Part shown: in pieces, positions 56,580 through 64,000 of the stretch
Layout: every line of letters starts with the position of its first letter
Numbering within the stretch: the stretch's first letter is position 1
Assembly: GCA_001768325.1 (NCBI GenBank)
Contig: MENQ01000021.1
Span: forward strand, 398,059 to 462,058
Direction of reading: 5' to 3'
Length of the DNA: 64,000 nt
Origin: Bacteroidetes bacterium GWC2_46_850
GTDB lineage: Bacteria > Bacteroidota > Bacteroidia > Bacteroidales > Dysgonomonadaceae
Notes under the pieces: generated by a model
Told to the model about the DNA's origin: nothing
Seen by the model: the letters and a program-made list of their open reading frames with translations, nothing else
Databases searched by the model: none
Program-made: the position numbers and the translations under genes

Positions 56580-56650
56580 TTTTTTATTTTTTAATTTTAA
56601 GTCCTTTAGGCGTTCTATACATACTGAAGATTTTTTTGTAATTCAGAAGA

Positions 56651-58567
56651 TCAACCCGTTGGGTTTTGAATTAAACCGTTCGCTTCAATACCTGGGATTG
56701 GATAGTAATACCAGTCAATTGGAAATGGTCTTTCCACAGCAGCATGGAAGAGATCCCTTACAAAAATGTACTCAGGGGGACTTACGCTGAGATCTAATAT
56801 GGGCAGCATTGCCCAAGCCAATCGATTATTAAAATATACATGGTGCTCCCTTCTTCTTTTCATGTCTGCATCCCTTTTATTTTCAAAAAGTAGTTCGACC
56901 CTCCTCTCACGGAATACATTCTCTTGGGTGAGTGGAATAGGGGACATAAAAGCGGCACGTCTTCTTATATCATTCAATGCTTTTGTAGCTTTATCTACAT
57001 CTCCCAGTCCGCTTTCAATAACAGCTTCGGCATAATTTAACAAAACTTCGGCGTATCTGATATCCATCCAGTCAGAAGTTCCAGCATTCCATTGTGCAGT
57101 ACCTGTTTCCTGAAGAAATTTTCGCATTGAATAACCGGTCTTTGTATTTCTGCTCGCCACGCTCGAATTGGAATTAAATCCCGAATAATCATCTGGATTT
57201 TGTGCTCCCCATGGCCAATACGTCACACCGTTAACAGTAATTCCTTCTGAAGGAACTCCAGTTCTTATCTGTGGAGTACCGTTCGGTAAAATTAGACCAG
57301 CTTGTATTACAATCTTAACACCTCTCATCGTACTACCAGGAAGCACAGTATAAGCATGCAATCTGGCATCTTTATCTCTGAAAGGATCTAAAGGTTCGTT
57401 GAAATGTAGATAGTTCTTTGATGGATTATATCCATTATAATCATCCACGTCATTGGGGTCGCTAGTGGTAATAATTGGGGCTGGTTCCCCGGGATGAGAA
57501 TATTCCTCAAAAAGATCAACCATTTCAACCAGAGGGTTCATACGTCCAGGATACGGAGCTCCGGCTCTTACTTGAGCGGGACTGAACCAGAAATCATAGT
57601 TGTGCCCTCTTCCTGCAACATTAAATCCACGGATAAATATAGCCTCCATTGGAGCAATATTTGGGTCCTGAAACATTTTAATATAATTTTCAGTGGCCTC
57701 TTCAGGCGAATTTGGCATTGATGCATACAATGAATATTTACCTGAATTTATAACGGTTTCAGATGCTGCTATGGAAGCCGCAAAAAATGCCTCTGCATCG
57801 CCTGGAGTCATACCCACTAGTTTCTTATCTACCGCTTCTCCCTGAAGGGTTGCTAAATGCCAGTATTTAGCTAGGGAACCGGCGTAAAGCCCAACCCTTG
57901 ATTTAAGTGCCTGAGCAACCATTTTACTGGCTCTTCTTCCTTCTTCGTCTCCCCAGGAATCAGGTAATTTTTCTGTCGCTGCATCCAGTTCATCCAATAT
58001 AAATTTAAATGTTTCCTTCTCTGTACTTCTTGGTACTTTGAGAGATTCCAGATCATTGGGATTATATTTCTGGCTTTCTTTAATTAGAGGCAAACCACCA
58101 TAACGCATAGCCAACCCAAAATAGGCATAAGCCCGGATGAAGAAAGCTTCTCCCAACATATAATCTTTAACCTGGTCTGTTACGTTCAGTGTGGGTATTG
58201 CATCTATCAATAAATGGACATCTCGAATCAAACGATAACCTTGTTCCCAATAATGTGGAGCCATATAACCATTTGCCACACCATAGTTACCTAACCATTC
58301 GGTATGTATCGCTTCATCCGTGTACATTGCCCTGTTCCTACCACCATTGGTGTTGGAATGCCAGCCCTCTTCTCCATATTGAAAATCCTCAACAGGCATC
58401 TGGTAGTATAGGTTTGCCAAATATAGTTTTAATCCATTGGGATCACTAAATACATTTTCAAGAGGCATTTTATCCTGTGGTTGCAAATCTAAGACATTAT
58501 CGCAACCTGGTGTTACCAACAGTGTTACTAAAAGTAAAGCTGATGTTATATATTTAAAAATTTTCAT
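56651..58567 (-). CDS. RagB/SusD-family outer-membrane lipoprotein
   Basis: 638 residues, long for SusD. LLVTPGCDN is a lipobox. Typical elements: MLGEAFFIRAYAYFGLAMRYGGLPL, MVAQALKSRVGLYAGSLAKYW, DIRYAEVLLNYAEAV and FRERRVELLFENKRDADMKRRREH. It forms the surface lid of the STN-SusC encoded 40 bp upstream. The C-terminus ends GIEANGLIQNPTG. Confidence 0.93.
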   Translation of the reverse strand: MKIFKYITSALLLVTLLVTPGCDNVLDLQPQDKMPLENVFSDPNGLKLYLANLYYQMPVEDFQYGEEGWHSNTNGGRNRAMYTDEAIHTEWLGNYGVANGYMAPHYWEQGYRLIRDVHLLIDAIPTLNVTDQVKDYMLGEAFFIRAYAYFGLAMRYGGLPLIKESQKYNPNDLESLKVPRSTEKETFKFILDELDAATEKLPDSWGDEEGRRASKMVAQALKSRVGLYAGSLAKYWHLATLQGEAVDKKLVGMTPGDAEAFFAASIAASETVINSGKYSLYASMPNSPEEATENYIKMFQDPNIAPMEAIFIRGFNVAGRGHNYDFWFSPAQVRAGAPYPGRMNPLVEMVDLFEEYSHPGEPAPIITTSDPNDVDDYNGYNPSKNYLHFNEPLDPFRDKDARLHAYTVLPGSTMRGVKIVIQAGLILPNGTPQIRTGVPSEGITVNGVTYWPWGAQNPDDYSGFNSNSSVASRNTKTGYSMRKFLQETGTAQWNAGTSDWMDIRYAEVLLNYAEAVIESGLGDVDKATKALNDIRRRAAFMSPIPLTQENVFRERRVELLFENKRDADMKRRREHHVYFNNRLAWAMLPILDLSVSPPEYIFVRDLFHAAVERPFPIDWYYYPIPGIEANGLIQNPTG

Positions 58568-58607
58568 ATTTATCGATTATTAATTTCATAATAACTGTAA
58601 TCAATCA

Positions 58608-61600
58608 CTAAAATGTCACATTTAAACCAATGTTGAAATTTTTGGTTAAAGGATAGTTGTGTCCATATGTGGCTGTACCACTGCCTGCTGTTTTCTCCGG
58701 ATCCAATTTCTTCACTAACGGGTCTTTGGTCCAGGTTAAGAGATTAAAGGCGTTTGTATATACACGAAGACGCTGAACTTTTATCAATTCCAATACTTTA
58801 GGTTTAAAAGTATATCCGATTTCCAAATTCTTCAATCTGACATAAGTTGCATCTCTTCTCCATAGATCACTCTCTACCCCTTTTTGCATTGGTTGTGTTG
58901 CATTGGGTCTGGGGGCTGGCCACTTTCCTGAAATCCATTCACTATTTATGTTATATGGGTCGGCCTGATGCCACCTATCCATAAAATATGCGGGCAAGCT
59001 ACCAGAAAACCAAAACCATTCCGCAAGTGTTTCGGTATATCTCACAGTATATCCACTCGCTCCCTGCAATAGTATTGCTGTGTCAAAACCTTTCCAATTA
59101 AGGGTAAGCATTAACCCAAAATTTAATAGGGGAGTGGTACCAAATTCGTAAGGAATTACGGCATCATTATCATCAATAATTCCATCGTTGTTTATGTCCT
59201 TAAATCTATAATCTCCAGGGAGTTCTCTGATAGATTGAAATTGTTGAAGAGGGGAATTATTTATTTCTTCAAAGGTTGTAAATTGTCCATCTGTTTGATA
59301 ACCACGAACATAGTTTGTCCATCTGTCCGGTGCGTCATTACTTAACCAACTTTCGTACTGGCTTTGAAAAGGTCCTCGTTCTCTATGGCGTATCATCGTG
59401 CGAGCCCAGTTCATATTCCCTCGGATTTCATAGTTAAATCCGTTGATGTTATTCCTGTGTCCAAGTTCCAGATCAAAACCGGTTTGACGGTTGCTATTCA
59501 GGTTTTCCTGTGGAAGGGTTGTACCAAACGTATTAGGTAAGGAAACTGCTCGTGTAGCCAATAGTCCCTTTTGCTCCCTGTTGTACACATCAAAATTCAT
59601 ATCAAATCTTCCATTCCACAAGCTCATATCAAAACCTATATCAGCTGTTTCATTAGTCAACCACGATAATAAGTTATTTGTAAGTGCGGGGGATTGAAGT
59701 CCATTTAACTGGGTCCCGTTTCTAAATTCCCAAAAACTGGTACCACCAAAAGTAAAGCCTGGTAAATATTGAAAAGGATTTCCAGCATCTGTTCCCAATA
59801 TCCCATACGACATACGTAATTTTAAATTTGAAAGAGCGGCCACATTATTTTTCAAAAAATCTTCTTCAGAGACCCTCCATGCACCGGATACAACCGGAAA
59901 GAAACCAAATCGATTATCGGGATGATAGCGATACGATCCATTATAGTTGAATGCAAAATCAATCAGATATTTTTGGTTAAAAGCATAATTTACCCTTCCA
60001 ATATAACTGATTCTTGAATTTAAATCTTCCCAGCCATTCGTTGTCTGATTAGCTTCATTGGCAAAACGCAGTTGATCATTCGTGAAAAAGTCTCCATAAT
60101 ATCTTCTGCCTTCTAATCCACGATACCACCCTTTGTACTGTTCTGCGACCAACATTAACTTGATGTCATGATTCGAACCAATCGTTGCATGATAATCTGC
60201 GCCAAGACGAAGCATATAGGTGTTATTCACTGTTGATTGATTATAGAGATTCTGATCAGGTCTTTGAAAAATAGAATTATAAGTATCTCTTTCAGTATCG
60301 TATGTATAAGTGTAAAAGGCTTTATAAAGGTTTTTATTTAAATAATTTCCCTGATCATATGATCCAAGTGCAGTTACGATTAAATCTTTTATGAAAGGAA
60401 CAGTGTATTTTAGTTCAAAACTTGACTGTAAATTTCTATTTTCACTTTCATTAAAACCAGTTAATTCTCTTTGTGATGCAGCTAGTGGAGTAACTCCAAG
60501 GTTTGTGGTGGCTGGATAATCGACATTGTTATTTGCATACGGATATTCAGTTGGTAATGTCACAATTGTATTTCTCGAGATTTGCTCAAAATTTTCTCCA
60601 GGTTGATAGGCTTTATCGTACAAACCAGCTATATTAACCCGTACCCTAAGATTTGTCGTGAGATTTGCAGTAACATTACTTCTCAAATTAGCACGGTCAT
60701 AGCCCAAATCCCCACTTTGTAACATTCCGTTATCTTTGACATACTCCAACCCTATATAATAGGTTATATTCTCATTTCCCCCACTGGCTGATAAGTTATG
60801 CTGGGTTTGAGTTGAGAAATCTTTCATCGTTAAATTCCACCAGTCGGTACCTTCATAACCCGCAAGAGTTCCTTTCTGCCATTTTTGTAACTCTTCGGGT
60901 GTATAGGCAGGTGAAGAAATTCTTCCCGGGTTGGAATAAAGTGCTGCTTCGTTTAACATCATCGTATACTCCGCAGCTGTCGCTTGTCTGGGTCGATCGG
61001 TAATAGTTGAAAGTCCTGTAACCATTGAATAATTAAACGTCGTTTTGCCTTTGGTCCCTTGATTAGTTGTGACAATTATTACCCCGTTTGCAGCTCCGAT
61101 ACCATAAATAGCTGCGGAAGCATCCTTAAGCACGCTTATACTTTCGACATCTTCAGGGTTTAATTTTTGAAATGCTCCTGCATCATTTCTGATGATACCA
61201 TCAATTACGTACAATGGGTTGCCGAAACCGCGAATTTGTATATTATTGTCAAATTGTCCCGGTTGACCGGAGTTTTGACGGATATTTAAACCTGACACCT
61301 TTCCTTGTAATTTTTGAGCAAGGCTCGAGTGAGTCGTCGTTTGAATATTCTCTGTCCTTACAGATGAGATAGCTCCTGTGAGATTTCCTCTAGTTTGTGT
61401 GCCGTATCCAATAACGATTACTTCATCCAATAACTCTGTATCCGCTTCAAGGATAATATTTATCATGTCTTTTCCTGCTATACTAATTTCCTTCGGCTTC
61501 ATTCCTACGTAAGTAATTTGTAACACAGAGTTGTCGGGTAAATTAGATAAATTAAAATTCCCGTCAGAATCTGTAATTGTGCCTTGCGAAGGATTATTTT

Positions 61601-62093
61601 TTACAATGATCGTAGCTCCAATAACGGTCTCTCCGTTTGAATCCCTAACAGTTCCTCTTACGGTTTTCCCTTGCTGTTGAACAAATTGTATTGATTTATT
61701 GAGAATATTAACTGTTTCTTTGGCTTTTCTCGAAAGGACGATATAATTTTTCTCAAAATCGTAGCCGATATCCGTACCATAAAAAGTTTGATTTAGATAT
61801 TCGGAAACTTTATCCGATTTATTTTTCAGGCTTACCGTGCGTGAGGTATTTACTTCACGGTTACTGTAAATTACTAGATAGTCTGTCTGTTTTTCAATTT
61901 CACTAATCAGCAGACTAACAGTAACGGAGTTGGATTTCAGTTCAATAATCGCATCTTGCGCACTTGTATTTGTTGCCATCACTTGGAATGCGAGGGCAAA
62001 CAATAGAAATAAACAGATTTTCATGATGTTGAATAAATCTTTAAAGTCACTTTTTTTTATTAAAAAGTGATCTGAGGAAGCGTTTATTATCAT
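58608..62093 (-). CDS. SusC-family TonB-dependent transporter with N-terminal STN domain
   Basis: 1161 residues. An arginine/lysine-containing prefix and LFNIMKICLFLLFALAFQVMA signal are followed by an STN domain (about 48-125: VSLLISEIEKQTDYLVIYSN), a carboxypeptidase-like domain (VRGTVRDSNGETVIGATIIV), the TonB-box region LDEVIVIGYGTQTRGNLTGAI, a plug (YGIGAANGVIIVTTNQG) and the barrel. The STN domain contacts the FecR encoded upstream to signal substrate binding. The start at 62093 is kept because such proteins usually have a prefix before the signal; Met 62024 is an alternative. Confidence 0.94.
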   Translation of the reverse strand: MIINASSDHFLIKKSDFKDLFNIMKICLFLLFALAFQVMATNTSAQDAIIELKSNSVTVSLLISEIEKQTDYLVIYSNREVNTSRTVSLKNKSDKVSEYLNQTFYGTDIGYDFEKNYIVLSRKAKETVNILNKSIQFVQQQGKTVRGTVRDSNGETVIGATIIVKNNPSQGTITDSDGNFNLSNLPDNSVLQITYVGMKPKEISIAGKDMINIILEADTELLDEVIVIGYGTQTRGNLTGAISSVRTENIQTTTHSSLAQKLQGKVSGLNIRQNSGQPGQFDNNIQIRGFGNPLYVIDGIIRNDAGAFQKLNPEDVESISVLKDASAAIYGIGAANGVIIVTTNQGTKGKTTFNYSMVTGLSTITDRPRQATAAEYTMMLNEAALYSNPGRISSPAYTPEELQKWQKGTLAGYEGTDWWNLTMKDFSTQTQHNLSASGGNENITYYIGLEYVKDNGMLQSGDLGYDRANLRSNVTANLTTNLRVRVNIAGLYDKAYQPGENFEQISRNTIVTLPTEYPYANNNVDYPATTNLGVTPLAASQRELTGFNESENRNLQSSFELKYTVPFIKDLIVTALGSYDQGNYLNKNLYKAFYTYTYDTERDTYNSIFQRPDQNLYNQSTVNNTYMLRLGADYHATIGSNHDIKLMLVAEQYKGWYRGLEGRRYYGDFFTNDQLRFANEANQTTNGWEDLNSRISYIGRVNYAFNQKYLIDFAFNYNGSYRYHPDNRFGFFPVVSGAWRVSEEDFLKNNVAALSNLKLRMSYGILGTDAGNPFQYLPGFTFGGTSFWEFRNGTQLNGLQSPALTNNLLSWLTNETADIGFDMSLWNGRFDMNFDVYNREQKGLLATRAVSLPNTFGTTLPQENLNSNRQTGFDLELGHRNNINGFNYEIRGNMNWARTMIRHRERGPFQSQYESWLSNDAPDRWTNYVRGYQTDGQFTTFEEINNSPLQQFQSIRELPGDYRFKDINNDGIIDDNDAVIPYEFGTTPLLNFGLMLTLNWKGFDTAILLQGASGYTVRYTETLAEWFWFSGSLPAYFMDRWHQADPYNINSEWISGKWPAPRPNATQPMQKGVESDLWRRDATYVRLKNLEIGYTFKPKVLELIKVQRLRVYTNAFNLLTWTKDPLVKKLDPEKTAGSGTATYGHNYPLTKNFNIGLNVTF

Positions 62094-62153
62094 ATATTTG
62101 TGTCTTTAAAGTAAATAACTTAGAATTGATCTCTTTGTGTTTGCTTTATTTTG

Positions 62154-62186
62154 AGCGATAAGTGCGTCAACACTTATCGCTTTTTT
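62154..62186 (+). terminator. Terminator-like hairpin oriented against the flanking genes
   Basis: AGCGATAAGTG (62154-62164) and CACTTATCGCT (62171-62181) form a perfect 11-pair stem with a six-base loop, followed by six T on the plus strand. Both neighbours are on the minus strand, where an A run precedes and no T run follows. It may stop antisense transcription or act as a stability hairpin in the fecR-susC message. Confidence 0.65.
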
Positions 62187-62235
62187 ATCTTATGTTTTTT
62201 CTCATAGGCATACGCTTTTTAAAGTAATTAATAAA

Positions 62236-63210
62236 TTATTTTGTAATAGTGATAACATTATTTTCAGTGTCTTTTTGAACATTAAACTTCTGTATTTTTT
62301 GAATTATCCTTAAAATCTCGTCAATTCCATCACGTTGACGAAATTTACCGGTATAACGCACGTTGAATATTTCAGGGTCTTTGACTATGATCTTCACATC
62401 GTAATAAAGTTGTAGTTTTTCGATAATGTCCAATAGTCGCTCATTTTCAAAGGTATAAATTCCATCTTTCCAGAGGAAATAATCGGAATTTTGCATTTCT
62501 CGGACAAACATATTTCCCTCTTTTGCGATAAGCTGTTCGTTGGGTTTCAGCGTAACGTTTATATTAGGTAACAGTGTACTGTAAACTGCCAGCGAGCCTT
62601 CTACCAGATCAGTTTTAATATAGCCGGTGCCCGGGTAACTGTATACATTGAATTCTGTACCAAGCACTTTCATGGTAAGCTGTTGTGTGGTGACCAAAAA
62701 TGGCTTTTTCCGGTTCTCCGCTACGTCGAAATAAGCTTCGCCCTCCACTGATACCTCCCTCCTTTTTCCTGTAAACCGGGCCGGATAGGTGAGGGTGGAC
62801 TGTGCATTGAGCCATACTTGTGTACCGTCATGCAACGTAAGTCGTGCTCGTTGACCCGCCGGGACATAGAGGGTATTCAATTCCTGCACATCGGTGGATT
62901 GAATGAAGAAAGCGTGTGTCAGCAAGAAAGTAGAAGCGATCAACAAGAGAGAAACGGCAGCATACTGCAGCAAGGAACGAATTATCTTCTTTTGTCTTTT
63001 TACCTGCAGCCTGCGCGTGAAGGCATTGAATCCCTTTATCCCTTCAGCCTCCTGAGAAGGGTGGGGGGCCAACAGGTTGAGGGCATAGAGGTTTTGCATG
63101 CGGATATAGGCGGCACGTAGGGCCTGGTCACCCTCCATTTGGTGTAAAAGGTCTCTTTGCTCAGTTTCTCCCAGTTCTCCCAGAAGATATTTTAATAGGA
63201 TTTCATCCAT
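62236..63210 (-). CDS. FecR-family anti-sigma factor
   Basis: 324 residues. The cytoplasmic N-terminus (MDEILLKYLLGELGETEQRD) is an anti-sigma helix bundle. One membrane helix lies near 83-105 (LLQYAAVSLLLIASTFLLTHA). The FecR domain follows (LYVPAGQRARLTLHDGTQVWLNA, GKRREVSVEGEAYFDVA), then a C-terminal DUF4974-like STN-interacting part (YTFENERLLDIIEKLQLYYDVKI). It holds the ECF sigma factor until the STN-SusC signals. It lies 56 bp after the sigma gene. Confidence 0.93.
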   Translation of the reverse strand: MDEILLKYLLGELGETEQRDLLHQMEGDQALRAAYIRMQNLYALNLLAPHPSQEAEGIKGFNAFTRRLQVKRQKKIIRSLLQYAAVSLLLIASTFLLTHAFFIQSTDVQELNTLYVPAGQRARLTLHDGTQVWLNAQSTLTYPARFTGKRREVSVEGEAYFDVAENRKKPFLVTTQQLTMKVLGTEFNVYSYPGTGYIKTDLVEGSLAVYSTLLPNINVTLKPNEQLIAKEGNMFVREMQNSDYFLWKDGIYTFENERLLDIIEKLQLYYDVKIIVKDPEIFNVRYTGKFRQRDGIDEILRIIQKIQKFNVQKDTENNVITITK

Positions 63211-63266
63211 TCAATATGCTGTTTGAATGTAAAACGAATGAAAGTGAAAAAACCGCCAAAAAAAAA

Positions 63267-63836
63267 TTAAATTAACAGAAAAATAAGGAGAGGGATATAG
63301 TCTTGAAGTGCTTCTTTTAGTTTCCTGTGAGCAATGGCCATCTGGCTTTCCACAGTATGGATGGAAATATTAAGTTCTGCTGCGATGTTTTTTTGTTTTT
63401 TCCCTTCTATTTTGTTCATTACGAATATCTCGCGGCATTTCTCCGGCAGTGTTTCAATGGCTTTTTGTACAATAGATTCAATATCGGGTTCCGAAAAAAT
63501 TTTCTCATCAAATGCTTCCAATGATTGCAGTTTCATCTTTAACTGCAAGTTCTGCTCATCCATCAATATTTCTGCTGTCCTCCTGACAATGGTTTTATGC
63601 CTAAGAAAATCGAGGCAGCGGTTTTTGGTGGAGGTGAAAAGATAAGCAAAAAGATTGGTGTGTGACATCAGTACAAATTGCTGCTCCCAGAGGTTGAGAA
63701 ATACATCCTGCACAATATTCTCTGCGTCTTCTTCACATAGTAAATATTCCGCGGCGAATCTTTTCATTCGGGCGTAGTGGGAACGATAAATCTCTTCAAA
63801 CTGATCGGTATGTTGCGACGAGATTTTCAAAGTCAT
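63267..63836 (-). CDS. ECF RNA polymerase sigma factor
   Basis: 189 residues from Met 63836 (MTLKISSQHTDQFEEIY). A 12-residue longer frame from 63872 is rejected since it begins upstream of the promoter box at 63862. Region 2 has EEIYRSHYARMKRFAAEYLL and EDAENIVQDVFLNLWEQ; region 4 has ETLPEKCREIFVMNKIEGKK and AAELNISIHTVESQMAIAHRKLK. It should direct transcription of the PUL from 63 to 50 kb when released by FecR. Confidence 0.93.
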   Translation of the reverse strand: MTLKISSQHTDQFEEIYRSHYARMKRFAAEYLLCEEDAENIVQDVFLNLWEQQFVLMSHTNLFAYLFTSTKNRCLDFLRHKTIVRRTAEILMDEQNLQLKMKLQSLEAFDEKIFSEPDIESIVQKAIETLPEKCREIFVMNKIEGKKQKNIAAELNISIHTVESQMAIAHRKLKEALQDYIPLLIFLLI

Positions 63837-63861
63837 TTCACTTTTTTTATCCAATACGGCG

Positions 63862-63869
63862 CAAACATA
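63862..63869 (-). promoter_or_regulatory. -7 box for the ECF sigma gene
   Basis: TATGTTTG on the minus strand matches TAnnTTTG and lies 25 bp upstream of the chosen start. No good -33 element. Confidence 0.5.
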
Positions 63870-63917
63870 CAAAAAAAGTTGTAATAATTCCCCCCCTCTA
63901 AATAATAAATTGATAAA

Positions 63918-63998
63918 TATCAGTACATCGTTGACACTTTTGTATCATCAGATCGTTGACAATTTAATTGTCTAACTGTATCATCAGTTCGTTGACAA
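63918..63998. repeat. Direct repeats upstream of the ECF sigma gene
   Basis: The unit GTATCATCAG-N-TCGTTGACAA occurs at 63942-63962 and 63978-63998, with a shorter related copy ending ATCGTTGACA at 63927-63936. CGTTGACA is repeated three times at 25 and 36 bp spacing. The array runs to the window edge and may continue. Confidence 0.6.
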
Positions 63999-64000
63999 AT

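Noticed and set aside
63918..64000. CRISPR array
   Set aside because: Repeat copies vary in length, spacers would be under 20 bp and unequal, and no cas genes are present.

Overview
The window is a chromosomal segment of a Bacteroidota bacterium, most likely a Bacteroidales member (Dysgonomonadaceae-like, e.g. Proteiniphilum or Petrimonas; this is inferred from gene content, since no 16S is present). Signs of the phylum are SusC/SusD pairs, an ECF sigma/FecR pair, DUF3823, GH140 and serine-type sulfatases, a Bacteroidetes-type LptD, and many promoters of the TTTG-N19..21-TAnnTTTG type.

Layout. (1) 0-7.3 kb, plus strand: the end of a glycan-degradation locus with a heparinase II/III-like tail, a triple-domain GH43, a second GH43 and a GH88 unsaturated glucuronyl hydrolase. 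(2) 7.3-24.1 kb: housekeeping. A decayed ORF is followed by NamZ (exo-muramidase) with a MerR regulator, alaS, an acyltransferase with a BASS transporter, rarA, lptD, and the threonine operon thrA - PGAM-like homoserine kinase - thrC. Upstream of thrA I find an unannotated 24-codon leader peptide with six Thr codons in ten positions. (3) 24.3-34.0 kb, minus strand: an unusual operon of periplasmic substrate-binding protein, SusC, SusD, TlpA-like thioredoxin and M14 carboxypeptidase. It is preceded by a 22-30 codon leader peptide very rich in Cys and Met, then a near-perfect intrinsic terminator just before the first gene. This looks like a sulfur-amino-acid attenuator controlling a SusCD uptake system and is the most interesting signal in the window. 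(4) 34.2-44.4 kb: a GH123-like enzyme (plus) convergent with a five-gene minus operon of GH2, metallophosphoesterase and three serine-type sulfatases, probably for sulfated host-type or marine-type glycans. (5) 44.6-47.9 kb: an acidic protein of unknown function, a HAD phosphatase and a VapBC45-like toxin-antitoxin pair. (6) 48.0-63.9 kb, minus strand: a second polysaccharide utilization locus with ECF sigma, FecR, STN-containing SusC, SusD, DUF3823, GH140, GH28, DUF1080 and a beta-helix enzyme, followed by an EEP-family hydrolase and a GH20.

How they work together. The ECF sigma/FecR/STN-SusC trio is a trans-envelope signalling unit that should induce locus 6 when its glycan is bound. The sulfatases with GH123/GH2 would desulfate and trim a sulfated, amino-sugar-containing glycan. 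The Cys/Met-controlled SusCD operon lies directly beside that sulfatase locus, so a sulfur-scavenging link is possible but unproven. The block at about 50.2-62.1 kb is visibly more AT-rich than its surroundings, and a 45-bp diverged copy of the GH20 start lies at its edge, which suggests acquisition or rearrangement there.

Limits: all calls come from reading the sequence by eye. Family and subfamily names come from recalled motifs, not searches.
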